The position numbers and the translations under genes were made by a program. The notes under the pieces are model-generated. The model was not told the origin of the DNA. It saw nothing but the letters and a program-made list of their open reading frames with translations, and made no database searches. A DNA stretch of 28,070 nucleotides from an uncultured Sutterella sp. (GTDB lineage: Bacteria > Pseudomonadota > Gammaproteobacteria > Burkholderiales > Burkholderiaceae_F), in the NCBI GenBank assembly GCA_900546995.1, contig URFF01000017.1, positions 1 to 28,070 of the forward strand, in the 5' to 3' direction. Shown here piece by piece: positions 6,353 through 15,321 of this stretch. The number at the start of each line of letters is the position of its first letter. Position 1 is the stretch's first letter.

Positions 6353-9341
6353 ATGAAATTTGCCCCCCCCCGAAAAATGTCAAACTAAACTGCAAAATAC
6401 CACACTTGCTTTAGCAATCCTTTCGGCCTTTTCATTTCCAACGATTTCCTACGCAGCCGATTACGAGATCCAAGAATTTCCGGAGTTGTCCACATGGACA
6501 GTTTCATCGTCAATAGCTGAAGGTTTTTCAGCTAGGAAGCTTTCTATTGATTCCTCATACTTTGATCCTCTTTTTAAGCCTATTTCATCAGATCATAACT
6601 TTGAGGGAAACACTGTTCTTTATGCAGATAAATCAGGGAATTTCAAACAAAACGAGAATTATTTTTTCTTATCTGATGATAGAAATGACTTTGCTGTAAA
6701 CCTTAATGGTTCTACATTACGTTTATTGGATGAGAGCCGAAATCCTCCTGCCAGCAGGTATGAACTAGCGACTCTTATTCATGTTGGTCACCAGTCTTCA
6801 ATGAGTTTTATTGGGGATGAAGGTAGTGCGATTCAAATGCAAGGTCAAGGATCCCGTGCGATACACGTAGATTCTGGAAATTTAACAATACAAGCGGGCG
6901 ATGTATGGGTTCAATTAAAAAATGACAGAGAGCGCGATAGCTCAATTGCACAAATTAGTAATACTTCATCTTTGACTGTTGATGTAGTAAACGATATCGT
7001 TTTCTTAGCAGACCTTTCCGAAACAGGGGGTATTCAGTACGGGATCTTGAATAGCGGTTCCTTGGAACTGGATGCAAAAAGAATATTTTTAGGCATTGGA
7101 AATGAAGGGGATTCGCTGAGTTTAATACAAGCAAATGGTTCTGTTTCGATGGGGAGCGATCGCACAGAGCTAATAGCACTCAATGGTGGTCGTGCTGGAA
7201 TTGAAATTACTGCAAATCTCGATCAACTCACACTACAAACGCATAAACTTCAAATTATCGGTGACGGTCATGCAGATAGTAAGGCCATTTGGTTTACTGG
7301 CAAAGCGCACGAGCGGATGAATTTTGTAGTAGGGGACGCTTATTTGGGTAATGTTTCGACTGGTATTTCATTAGCTGAAAAGGATGGTTTTCTAACAACA
7401 GGAAAATTGCAGTTTGAGAACCTGTGGGATATGGCCTCGTCCCATGCGATCAACTTGGATTACGCTGAATTGGATCTAACGGTTAATGAGCAGGCTTACT
7501 TTGAAAAAGTTGTTCGAGCAAATGATGGGTACTTGACATTACATGGTGGTCATTTTGTTTTTAACGATAATGTCACTTTGGATAACAGAAGTTTATTGAC
7601 AGGAACTTTGGAATCGGTGAGTGTCAAACAAATCAGTGCGAAGAATGGGTCACTTGTTGATTTAGAAGGACAATTTTCTGTTGGAACGACCGATAACTCA
7701 TCTACTTATGTATTATCTTCGACTTCTCAGTCTGAAATAAACATTAATGCTAAAGAGGGAACGAATGCTGTTACACAGGTGAACGGAAACCTTTTTGTGT
7801 CAGATCAAGGGAAAATTAATTTGGGCTTCACCAGTGAAAACTCGTATTTTATTGGCACTGTGAAGACAGATGATTTGAGTAAAAATTCTGATTTGGGTTT
7901 GGTTTCCTTCTCATTGAGTAATCATGCTTTTTGGCGGGTAACGGATTCGAATATTTCGCCAGTCAATTTGACGCTAAATGAAGGTGTCGTTCATCTTGAT
8001 CAATCTCCGGATGGACAAAGTGTGGAGCTTTCTACAGATAACGCAAAAACACTCAACCTCTCTAGTTTAACCGGAGAGGGCGGAATTTTTTATATGCGTA
8101 CGTCATTACAGGATGCTTATGGGGATAGCATCTATATCGGTAGTGGCGCAGGTCAGCATCAGCTGATGTTGGAAAGTTCTGGTTTAGAGCCCTCCAAGGC
8201 AGCACTTGATCGTGCATTGGTCACAGAAACACAAGGTTCTCTGGAGCTTTCATTAGCTAACGATGGTGGAAAGGTGGATTTGGGGAACTATGCTTATGAT
8301 CTCGTGAGTCGAGAAACCGAGGCAGGAACAGAATGGTATCTAAAAGACTTATCGGCTGTCCCCGAAGAGCCTGACAATCCTGGAACGGATCCTGAGCCGG
8401 AACCTGAACCACAACCGGAACTGTCACCATCAGCGACAGCGGTTCTCGCTTTAGCGGGTTCTGGGTCACAAACAACGCAGTTCCTCTATAGCCTTTCGGA
8501 CTTGCGTAAGCGTATGGGTGAAGTACGCTACGGCGCTGCAGATGGACTCTACGCTTCTATTCGAGGTGGTAAGGATAAGATTTCAAGTTTCGCTTCCACC
8601 TCTTACAAAAACGAATACGGTGCTGTCAGTGTTGGGTACGATCGTAAACTTGGACAGAACTGGATAGCGGGCCTCTCATTTGAAGCGATTGAAGGGGATC
8701 AAAAGGTCACGAGTAATGGTTATCGAGCAGATGGGGAAGATTCCACACAAAGCCTAAAAGCTTACGCGACTTGGTTTAATGATATCGGCTGCTATGCTGA
8801 TTTTGTGATTGGCTTTAATCGCTTCGATCAAGACCTCAGTACGCATATGCTTGATGGTACGAAGGTGGAAGGTAGCTATAACAGTATTGGGTTTGGTGTT
8901 TCCACTGAAGTCGGTAAGAAGTTCAATTTTGGTGCGGATGATACGTGGTTTATTGAGCCGCAAGCTCAGTTGTCTTACTATCGCATTAAGGGAGAAGATT
9001 TTGTGCTTTCTAACGCCATGTCCGTTAAACAAGACAATGCGGACAGCTTAACTGGGCGTTTAGGGATTGTTGCTGGTAAAACTTTCTTTGATACTGATGG
9101 TACCGGCTACCAAATTTCCATGAAAGCCGGTGTCAACCATGAATTTTTGGGAGAAGGCAACATTGTTTTAAACGGTGAAAAATTCTCCGATGACTTTTTG
9201 GGGACTCGTGGTTACTATGGCCTAGGTTTTGATTGGTACGCTTCCGAAAGTGTACGTGTATATGGTCAAATTGAGCGTGAAGAGGGCGCTCAGTATACCA
9301 GTGAAGTCAACGCGAGAATTGGTGTTAAATACCAGTTCTAA
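6353..9341 (+). CDS. Type V autotransporter, frame broken at a poly-C tract (phase OFF?)
   Basis: Large surface protein delivered by its own outer-membrane barrel. The long frame (6360 onward, about 993 codons) begins with a Sec signal (LALAILSAFSFPTISYA, about residues 16-32). It continues with a Ser/Asn/Gly-rich beta-helix-like passenger to about 665, a linker with an EPEPEPQPEL run (about 667-690), and a C-terminal barrel of about 275 residues ending in Phe (VKYQF), as barrel proteins do. The only well-placed start is ATG 6353, seven nt after AGGAG. That ATG reads into a TAA at 6386-6388 after 11 codons, because nine C residues (6363-6371) put it out of register. Eight or eleven C would join it to the long frame. 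TTG 6360 is a poor alternative start, 14 nt from the RBS. Confidence 0.88.
6363..6371 (+). repeat. Nine-C homopolymer at the autotransporter start
   Basis: A run of nine C residues in codons 4-7 of the ATG 6353 frame, within otherwise AT-rich DNA. Intragenic poly-C/poly-G runs at the 5' end of surface-protein genes are a known slipped-strand switch. Losing one C or gaining two would restore a continuous frame with an ordinary signal peptide (start MKFAPPEKCQ). Confidence 0.85.
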
Positions 9342-9352
9342 CGGTTACTAGA

Positions 9353-9391
9353 AAAGAGCCTGACACTGCCGTGTTTGGTGTCAGGCTCTTT
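9353..9391. terminator. Strong terminator after the autotransporter
   Basis: AAAGAGCCTGACAC (9353-9366) pairs perfectly with GTGTCAGGCTCTTT (9378-9391), an 14-bp stem with an 11-nt loop. It sits between convergent genes and can work in both directions; the U-run is supplied by the CTCTTT end. Confidence 0.8.
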
Positions 9392-9406
9392 GGTAATTAT
9401 AGAAAT

Positions 9407-10990
9407 TTAGTCAAAGACCTCTTCCCAGGCCACAAATTGCCGACTCTTTTCGCTAAAGACCAATGTGACACGAAGGAGTTTTTGGTTGGAGTGGTTTGTC
9501 CCGTAGCGTCGCTCTTTCATTTGTTTAACCGCCTCTTCTAGCAAAGTCGGTACTTGGGTCTCCTGCTTTGCGTACTTGAATTCAAAAACCCAATGACGAT
9601 GCCCAGCTTCAACTTCCATATCACTGCGCCCCAACGCATTATGAATTTCAACTCTGGGAATCATGGCTGCGCCAATTAAAAGAACTTGCAAATAAGCACG
9701 GCAACTAGCCTCATCGGTGATGGGATAGCGCTGATAGTCAATGGCACTGACGACAGTGTTCAGTTGATTGATGACTTCGTCCAGATCGGCTTCACACATA
9801 ATTTTGTAGATGGACGAGCCACCGGTCGGACGAATTCGACGACCTTTCAACAACTCATCAGCATAAAGTTGAGCCATAGACATAGATACTTCGTGGTTGG
9901 GATAACCTAACACCGCGTATTGATCGTCCGTCACCTGACGAATGGTGTAATAGCCGGCTTGGGTGAGCAATACGTCAAGCCCCATTTCGTCGTATTGTCC
10001 AGCAGCGCCAAGTTCCGATAACCTGATCTCACGTTGTTCAGAATACGTTATGGGTTGAGATAGGGGATGCTGGGTTAAATATTTCAATAGGACAGCAGGC
10101 TGTCCGCCACTGGTGTACCAATAATTTTGGAAACCTTCGGCCGGTTTGGTCAGAAAATTTAATACAGACCAAGGACAATAGACGTGGGTTTTTGCTTGCC
10201 GGTCAAAGGAGAATCCATCATACTGTTCCCGAAGTTTTTGGAGCAAATCCTCTCTGCTTAAATTTAAAGCGCTTGCTGCTCGGCTAAGATACTCAGAAAA
10301 ATAGTGGATCATTTCAGGCTCTGTATACCCGAGAAGTGTCCCGTAGTGCACATCCAGTGAGATATCCTGCAAATTGTTAAATGCCGAGAAGATACTGGTA
10401 TTACTGAATTTTGTGATGCCAGTCATGAAGAAAAATCGCAGACATCCTTCGTTTGATTTCAGCGTCAGGAAAAGCTCGCTCATCACAGAACGAACTTCAT
10501 TAAAAAGCTCTTGATCATCTAGGCAAGCCGTTAAAGGAGCATCATACTCATCAATCAATAACACTAAGCTACTGTCCTTTAGCGTTCGAAGCCAATTAGA
10601 GAGTTGCGTGACAAAATCATCGCCATTATTTTGAAGCAGAAACCCAGCATCGCGAAATTTAGAGCCCACGCGTGTATAGAAAACAGCCCTGAAATCTTCT
10701 ATCGTGGAGAATTCTTTGGCTTCAGAAAAGTCAAGACGAACGACATCGTAAGTTTTATCAGTCCATAGAGGTTCAATAGCAAGGCCTTTGAAATCCCTTA
10801 AACCGTATTTGAATAACGATTCAAAAGTCGAGGTTAAGAGCGATTTGCCGAAGCGTCTGGGACGGGCCAAAAAGATTTTGGAATCGAATCGAGCCAATTC
10901 AAAAATGAGTTCAGTTTTATCGACATAAATTTCATTTTTTGCTCTTAGAGCAGAAAAAGTAGACCGTCCCAACGGGAGACTTTGTAACAT
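9407..10990 (-). CDS. AAA-ATPase-like protein with PD-(D/E)XK nuclease domain
   Basis: Belongs to the AAA-ATPase_like/PDDEXK_9 family common in gut and host-associated bacteria; its biological role is not established. The N-terminus has a variant P-loop RPRRFGKS (about 43-50) and Walker B LVLLIDEYD (about 142-150). The C-terminal region has the nuclease-type pattern GRSDMEVE...HWVFEFKYAK, giving D...ExK. I choose ATG 10990 (527 aa) because AAGGTGAG lies seven nt upstream; a GTG at 11002 would overlap that RBS. It is transcribed alone, convergent with the autotransporter. Multi-copy, mobile-like distribution is known for the family, consistent with an accessory island. Confidence 0.85.
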   Translation of the reverse strand: MLQSLPLGRSTFSALRAKNEIYVDKTELIFELARFDSKIFLARPRRFGKSLLTSTFESLFKYGLRDFKGLAIEPLWTDKTYDVVRLDFSEAKEFSTIEDFRAVFYTRVGSKFRDAGFLLQNNGDDFVTQLSNWLRTLKDSSLVLLIDEYDAPLTACLDDQELFNEVRSVMSELFLTLKSNEGCLRFFFMTGITKFSNTSIFSAFNNLQDISLDVHYGTLLGYTEPEMIHYFSEYLSRAASALNLSREDLLQKLREQYDGFSFDRQAKTHVYCPWSVLNFLTKPAEGFQNYWYTSGGQPAVLLKYLTQHPLSQPITYSEQREIRLSELGAAGQYDEMGLDVLLTQAGYYTIRQVTDDQYAVLGYPNHEVSMSMAQLYADELLKGRRIRPTGGSSIYKIMCEADLDEVINQLNTVVSAIDYQRYPITDEASCRAYLQVLLIGAAMIPRVEIHNALGRSDMEVEAGHRHWVFEFKYAKQETQVPTLLEEAVKQMKERRYGTNHSNQKLLRVTLVFSEKSRQFVAWEEVFD

Positions 10991-11345
10991 GATTTCGCTC
11001 ACCTTGAACTGTAACGCATAAGGATGTGGACAAGATATTCCTAGCTATTTTAGCGGAGGTTACCTTAGATGTTTGGATATTTTTTGTGCAAAAAGCACTC
11101 GGGTATGTCGTTTGGGTGTCGCCTTCGGTCCAGGCAATGTGCCTGCGATTAACGATGATTACGTTTTCGGTGTCATAGCCTAGGCTACTGATTACGCATT
11201 AGCTCCTGATATCAAGAAAGCGAGGCTTCGAGATAAGAGGAAAAAATCTATAGTCCACTATAGAAAAATTCCATCATGGACTATAGGATTTTTCCGTTAT
11301 CCGTTCGATCATTGTTGTTAAGAAAGTTCGATAAAACATTGTCAG
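10991..11345. other. Gene-free stretch with dyad and possible decayed coding remnant
   Basis: No intact gene is seen from 10991 to 11345. A long dyad spans 11242-11296: TATAGTCCA and TGGACTATA arms flanked by AAAAATC and GGATTTTT, which together give a bulged stem. It may be a terminator or operator upstream of the AAA-ATPase-like gene. On the + strand, about 11104-11250 reads as a protein-like frame (LGVAFGPGNVPAIND..., later LAPDIKKARLRDKR) interrupted by one TAG, which may be a gene fragment. No matching family is recognised. Confidence 0.35.
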
Positions 11346-11385
11346 AAAAATGATCCCCAATTCTTGTCAAAAGAATTGAGGATCA
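11346..11385 (-). terminator. Terminator of the transporter-GGT operon
   Basis: TGATCCCCAATTCTT (11351-11365) pairs with AAGAATTGAGGATCA (11371-11385), 15 bp with one G-U and a 5-nt loop. On the minus strand it is followed by a run of five T (11346-11350). It lies 38 nt after the GGT stop codon. Confidence 0.85.
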
Positions 11386-11422
11386 CCTATCAGTTTTTTT
11401 TACTTTCGTAAGTTAGTTGGTT

Positions 11423-13039
11423 TTAGAAGGATGCGATTTGCCCATCCGTGCGCTTTTCCGTGCCGGCGCACAAAACGCCCGTTTCTTCATCACGCAAAAT
11501 GACTTGACCACGACCCATGTGATAGGGATCGGGTTGAACGACGATGTCGTGCCCCATGCGCTGAAGTTTGCGGATGATGTGATTAGGCACATCTTGCTCC
11601 ACTTCGACCTTCTTACCTCCGATCCATTGCCAGCGCGGCGCATCGAGGGCTTGCTGAGGATTGAGCCCAAAGTCAATCATATTCATGATCACTTGCAAGT
11701 GAGCCTGTGGTTGCATCCAGCCGCCCATAATGCCTAAAGCCGAGATTGGCTTATCCCCCTTGGAAATAAAGGCCGGAATGATTGTGTGATAGGGGCGTTT
11801 GCCGCCTTCGTAGGCATTGGGGTGCGTTTCATCAAAGCGGAAGTTCTGCGCACGGTCATTGAGCGAAATACCGGTGCCCGGAATGACGATACCGGAGCCG
11901 AAGCCACGGAAGTTACTTTGAATCATGCTCACCATGTTGCCTTCGGCGTCAGCCGTTGCAAAGTAAACGGTGGAGCTATAGCGCGGATCACCCACTTGAG
12001 GATTCATCGCACTATTCATGTCGATAAGTTTGCGGCGATCATCAGCGTAACGTTGCGAGAGCAATTGCTCGCTTGTGACAATCATGTGCGAGGGTTCGGC
12101 AACGTATTCCATCGTGTCAACGAAGGCAAGCTTCATGGCTTCGATTTGTTTGTGCATGGTCTCGACCGTGTCGCGCTCACCGAACGTGAAGCCTTTTAGA
12201 ATATTTAACGCCATCAAAACCGTGATACCGTGGCTGTTGGGCGGAATTTCCCAAACATCATAGCCGCGATAATCCGTTTTAAGCGGTTGGACCCACTCGG
12301 GGTGATAGGCTGCTAAGTCTTCAGCGGAAAGGAACCCGTTGTGTTCCTTCATGAAGGCATCGATTTTTTGTGCCAATTCTCCCCGATAGAACGATTCGCC
12401 TTTTGTGCGGGCAATCTCTCGCAGCGTTTCGGCCATATCATGGCTTTTGAAGATTTCACCCGGTTGAAGGTAATGTCCGTCAGGAAAAAACGTGTCAAAC
12501 AACCCTTTAAATTCCGGGCGATCGCGATATTTTGAATAAATTTGCCAAGCTTCTTCCCAAAGGCGACTCATGTTGGGCGAAACCGGATAGCCGTTTTCAG
12601 CAAAATCAATGGCAGGCGCCATCACTTCTTCAAGCGGCAGTCGGCCAAAGCGCTCATGCATGGCCATCCAACCACCCACAGCGCCCGGCACGTCAATCGG
12701 TTCAACGCCATAAGGCGGAATGCTTTCAAACCCTCGTTCTTTGAGTTTAGCAATGGAAGCTGCTTTGGGCAGGGGCCCGGAACCATTAATGCCGTAAAGT
12801 TGTCCCTTGTACCAGATGAGCGCAAAGCAGTCGGCTCCCAAGCCGTTTCCTGTCGGCTCAACAACAGGTTGTGCGGTTGCGACGGCAACGGCCGCATCAA
12901 TCGCATTGCCACCTTTGAGTAAAACTTGAAGACCGGCGCTAGCGCCTGAAGGGTTTCCCACGCAAGCCATCCCGTTTTTGGCATAGACCACATGGCGCTT
13001 AGAGGCGTAGGGATAATCTTGTGCGTCAAATTTAAACAT
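11423..13039 (-). CDS. Gamma-glutamyltransferase-family hydrolase, cytoplasmic type
   Basis: Ntn-hydrolase of the gamma-glutamyltranspeptidase superfamily, made as a proenzyme that cleaves itself before a catalytic Thr. The Thr in RYSSTVYFATADAEGN (Thr357 from the chosen start) aligns with E. coli GGT Thr391 by the conserved downstream D-x-x-G-N. Other family blocks are visible: GGNAIDAAVA, GNGLGADCFA, PGAVGGW, and IMGGWMQPQAHLQ. No signal peptide is present, unlike secreted GGTs, so it may be a YwrD- or HpxW-like (oxamate amidohydrolase) member rather than a true glutathione hydrolase. ATG 13039 (538 aa) is chosen because AAAAAGGA lies six nt before it. The transporter gene is 33 nt upstream in the same operon. 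Confidence 0.88.
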   Translation of the reverse strand: MFKFDAQDYPYASKRHVVYAKNGMACVGNPSGASAGLQVLLKGGNAIDAAVAVATAQPVVEPTGNGLGADCFALIWYKGQLYGINGSGPLPKAASIAKLKERGFESIPPYGVEPIDVPGAVGGWMAMHERFGRLPLEEVMAPAIDFAENGYPVSPNMSRLWEEAWQIYSKYRDRPEFKGLFDTFFPDGHYLQPGEIFKSHDMAETLREIARTKGESFYRGELAQKIDAFMKEHNGFLSAEDLAAYHPEWVQPLKTDYRGYDVWEIPPNSHGITVLMALNILKGFTFGERDTVETMHKQIEAMKLAFVDTMEYVAEPSHMIVTSEQLLSQRYADDRRKLIDMNSAMNPQVGDPRYSSTVYFATADAEGNMVSMIQSNFRGFGSGIVIPGTGISLNDRAQNFRFDETHPNAYEGGKRPYHTIIPAFISKGDKPISALGIMGGWMQPQAHLQVIMNMIDFGLNPQQALDAPRWQWIGGKKVEVEQDVPNHIIRKLQRMGHDIVVQPDPYHMGRGQVILRDEETGVLCAGTEKRTDGQIASF

Positions 13040-13072
13040 AATCAATCCTTTTTAACGACAGAAAATTTTGTA

Positions 13073-14254
13073 CTAAACGACAATGAACTTTTCGAAGAAG
13101 CCGGCAATGATCACTGAGACCGAGGTGACGGTGGTAAAACCAGCCACAAGGTACTTCGACATGATGGCATCGAGTACCACTTGTTTTTCTTCTTCGTTTT
13201 CCGCTGCAGCGGTGGCCACTTCATTTGCAATCAAGTAGGTGGCGGGGAATCCTAAAAGTTGGCATGCGGCAACACCTAAAGCCACATTTTTCTTACCTTG
13301 AATGCGCCACAAGGGCAAAATGCCGAAGCTCACGTAAAGCAGAACAAACACCACGATGAACATGATGATCGTGCTGTAACTTAAAACCCAAAGGTCGTTT
13401 AAGTCGATTCTCGCTAAACTCGGGATAATGGTGGCAAAGACAGCGACATTGAAAATACCCGAGGACTTTGCTTGACCCAAGATATTTTTGGGCACATAGC
13501 CGGTAGAGGACATACAGGCGCCCAAAACCAAGCACCAGATGGTGTAGCTTAATCCGGTGAAACTTCCGATAATCGAAGCCACCCAGGTGAAAAATCCTGT
13601 GATCGCAAGGCAAAGGAACGGACCGTAGAACTTCTTGTGATTATCAAAATACGTGGGCTTTACTACGCTGGTTTCCGTCTTGGGCTGTGCTTTATTGGGA
13701 TTGATGCCGGTGCGGCGGTATTCCGCTAAAACCAACCGTGCTTCACGAAGACCAAAGTAAGAGGCAAACGGTGTGCCGAAGAACTTTTGCACGGCGTAGA
13801 GAATCGTGCCGAAAGCGGCAGCCATGGTGAGCCCATTTTCCATTGCGGCAGAGGTCATGATTTGGGTGGCGACGATGCCGCCATTGATAATCGGAATGGC
13901 GACAATCGTTTCGTTATAACCCACGAGCGGAATAAGCACGATCATTCCGATCCAGATAACGGCCATGGAGACACAGGCCGTTGCTACCGTGCGCCACTCT
14001 TGGGCGAGTTCGCGTAGATTAATGGTTGTGCCCATGCTAAAGACCACAAAACCCACCGCCCATTTGCCGATTTGAGTTAAACCGGCCTGATTGATAATGT
14101 CGGGCGGAATCAGACCCGTCATGAAGCAAATCAAAAAGAGGAACAAGCTTACGAAAACCGAGGAAAGCTTGGCTTTCGTGAGCACACCTAAGAAATCACC
14201 GATGCCGAAAAAGAGTAGGCATATGAAAAGATAGAAAAGCATTCCGTCAAACAT
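13073..14254 (-). CDS. GltS-like multi-spanning membrane transporter
   Basis: Very hydrophobic 393-aa protein with roughly ten or more membrane helices in two halves, separated by a polar loop (about 175-205, ending VVKPTYFDNHKKF). Gly/Thr/Ser-rich helical hairpins (PIINGGIVATQIMTSAA and CMSSTGYVPKN) and the C-terminal pattern LLGFPATYLIANEVATAAAENEEEKQVV resemble the ESS/GltS-type fold. The assignment to sodium/glutamate symporters is tentative, as no exact family signature was checked. GGGAGTG precedes the ATG. Cotranscription with the GGT-like hydrolase suggests uptake of an amidated or gamma-glutamyl substrate that is then hydrolysed; this is inferred. Confidence 0.75.
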   Translation of the reverse strand: MFDGMLFYLFICLLFFGIGDFLGVLTKAKLSSVFVSLFLFLICFMTGLIPPDIINQAGLTQIGKWAVGFVVFSMGTTINLRELAQEWRTVATACVSMAVIWIGMIVLIPLVGYNETIVAIPIINGGIVATQIMTSAAMENGLTMAAAFGTILYAVQKFFGTPFASYFGLREARLVLAEYRRTGINPNKAQPKTETSVVKPTYFDNHKKFYGPFLCLAITGFFTWVASIIGSFTGLSYTIWCLVLGACMSSTGYVPKNILGQAKSSGIFNVAVFATIIPSLARIDLNDLWVLSYSTIIMFIVVFVLLYVSFGILPLWRIQGKKNVALGVAACQLLGFPATYLIANEVATAAAENEEEKQVVLDAIMSKYLVAGFTTVTSVSVIIAGFFEKFIVV

Positions 14255-14311
14255 GACCGAGCACTCCCTTTAATTGTTAATGTGAAACGTCAAATAACGG
14301 CTGATTTCGCT

Positions 14312-14341
14312 ATCGTACCGACTCGTATCGACATCTCTCAA
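14312..14341 (-). promoter_or_regulatory. Candidate promoter of the transporter-GGT operon
   Basis: On the minus strand TTGAGA (14336-14341) and TACGAT (14312-14317) are 18 nt apart, about 60 nt before the transporter start. Both are partial consensus matches. A nearby inverted repeat TTTTCCTA/TAGGAAAA (14350-14357, 14375-14382) could be an operator. Confidence 0.35.
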
Positions 14342-14376
14342 TAAGGTATTTTCCTAAAAATAGGTGTTTGTCTGTA

Positions 14377-14409
14377 GGAAAAAGAAAGGTCCGGCATCGA
14401 CCGGACCTT
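14377..14409 (-). terminator. Terminator after the basic-tail membrane protein gene
   Basis: AAGGTCCGG (14386-14394) pairs perfectly with CCGGACCTT (14401-14409), with a 6-nt loop. The minus-strand RNA continues into a T-rich run (TTCTTTTTCC). It follows the stop codon at 14423 by 13 nt. Confidence 0.85.
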
Positions 14410-14422
14410 GAGGATTTTTTCG

Positions 14423-15199
14423 CTATTGAGCCGAAGGTGTCTCAGGTTTTTGGACTGGCGCTGAGTCTTCAGAAGGTGAAGCGGCAGGCTTAGCCGAGGC
14501 TGTCGCCGGTTTACGCCGGCGGGGTTTCCTGGGCTTAGGCGCGGGCGCCGGTTCAGACACTTCGGTGGAGACAGTGGCTGTTTGTGTTACTCGAGGTGTT
14601 CTCGGACGACGCGGGCGATTGCGATTGGTCGATGCCTTTTTAGTCGTTTGTTGATTGCCACGAGTGTTCGTAGCTTCTGCGACGTCTGCAGCTGTGGCAG
14701 TCGCTGTTACAGACTCATTCGAAGCAGAAGGCGAAGGTGGCTCGGTGCCACTTTCCGTTTCAGTATGTTGAGCCAACTCTTTTGTGGGTTCTTCTGTTTT
14801 TTGTGCAGAAGCACCCGCCTGTGCCGCAGTGCGAGGTTTGCGGTTCGGGCGCTTTCTCGGCGTCTTTTCTTTGCTTTGTGGTTTTTTACCGGCTTTTTCT
14901 TCCGGTGAACGAGCGTCGGTTAAAAGTAAAACTTGCTCGGGCACGGTTTCCGTGTTTCGCGCAAAGTAGAAAATGGCAGCAGCCGCAGCGGCTAAGAGCA
15001 GAATCCATGCGGAATCCACCGGCAGGATATAACCCACGCAGAATGCGATGAGACCCGCCCATAAGACCCATTGCCAGGGAACACGGTTTTTATCTTTATT
15101 TTTACGATCGTGATAGGCCTCAAGACCGAAAATGTCACCGATCAAATAGGAATATTTTCCCAAGAGACCGGAATTTTGAGTTGAATGCGATTTTTTCAT
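14423..15199 (-). CDS. Membrane protein with basic Pro/Ala-rich tail
   Basis: Unrecognised 258-aa protein. Residues about 41-80 hold two closely spaced membrane helices (WVLWAGLIAFCVGYIL and AWILLLAAAAAAIFYFA). From about 100 to the end it is low-complexity: Lys/Arg/Pro/Ala/Thr-rich, with clusters such as PRKRPNRKPRT, RNRPRRPRTPR and KPRKPRRRKPA, resembling histone-H1-like or DNA/polyanion-binding tails. An N-terminal segment LGKYSYLIGDIFGLEAYHD precedes the helices. The start is uncertain: ATG 15199 is preferred over TTG 15220, but neither has a clear RBS. A role at the inner membrane with a disordered cytoplasmic tail is plausible, no more. Confidence 0.7.
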   Translation of the reverse strand: MKKSHSTQNSGLLGKYSYLIGDIFGLEAYHDRKNKDKNRVPWQWVLWAGLIAFCVGYILPVDSAWILLLAAAAAAIFYFARNTETVPEQVLLLTDARSPEEKAGKKPQSKEKTPRKRPNRKPRTAAQAGASAQKTEEPTKELAQHTETESGTEPPSPSASNESVTATATAADVAEATNTRGNQQTTKKASTNRNRPRRPRTPRVTQTATVSTEVSEPAPAPKPRKPRRRKPATASAKPAASPSEDSAPVQKPETPSAQ

Positions 15200-15290
15200 G
15201 ATGCAACGAAAGGATTTCAAAACATAACCAATATAACACGCTGTCGAATAACAAAGTAAGCCATTTGAGGGGAAATTCTCATTGAAGTTC

Positions 15291-15296
15291 TATAAT
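15291..15296 (+). promoter_or_regulatory. Candidate -10 of the EamA permease gene
   Basis: A perfect TATAAT 25 nt before the ATG at 15322. The best upstream match is TTGAGG (15265-15270), 20 nt away, which is long; the -35 is therefore uncertain. Confidence 0.35.
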
Positions 15297-15321
15297 CGCG
15301 TGAATTGTTTTAGGTGTTTTT

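Noticed and set aside
6360..9341. TTG 6360 as the real start of the autotransporter
   Set aside because: It is 14 nt from the RBS and would give an odd Pro-Pro-Pro N-terminus; ATG 6353 with a shorter or longer C-tract gives a normal signal peptide.
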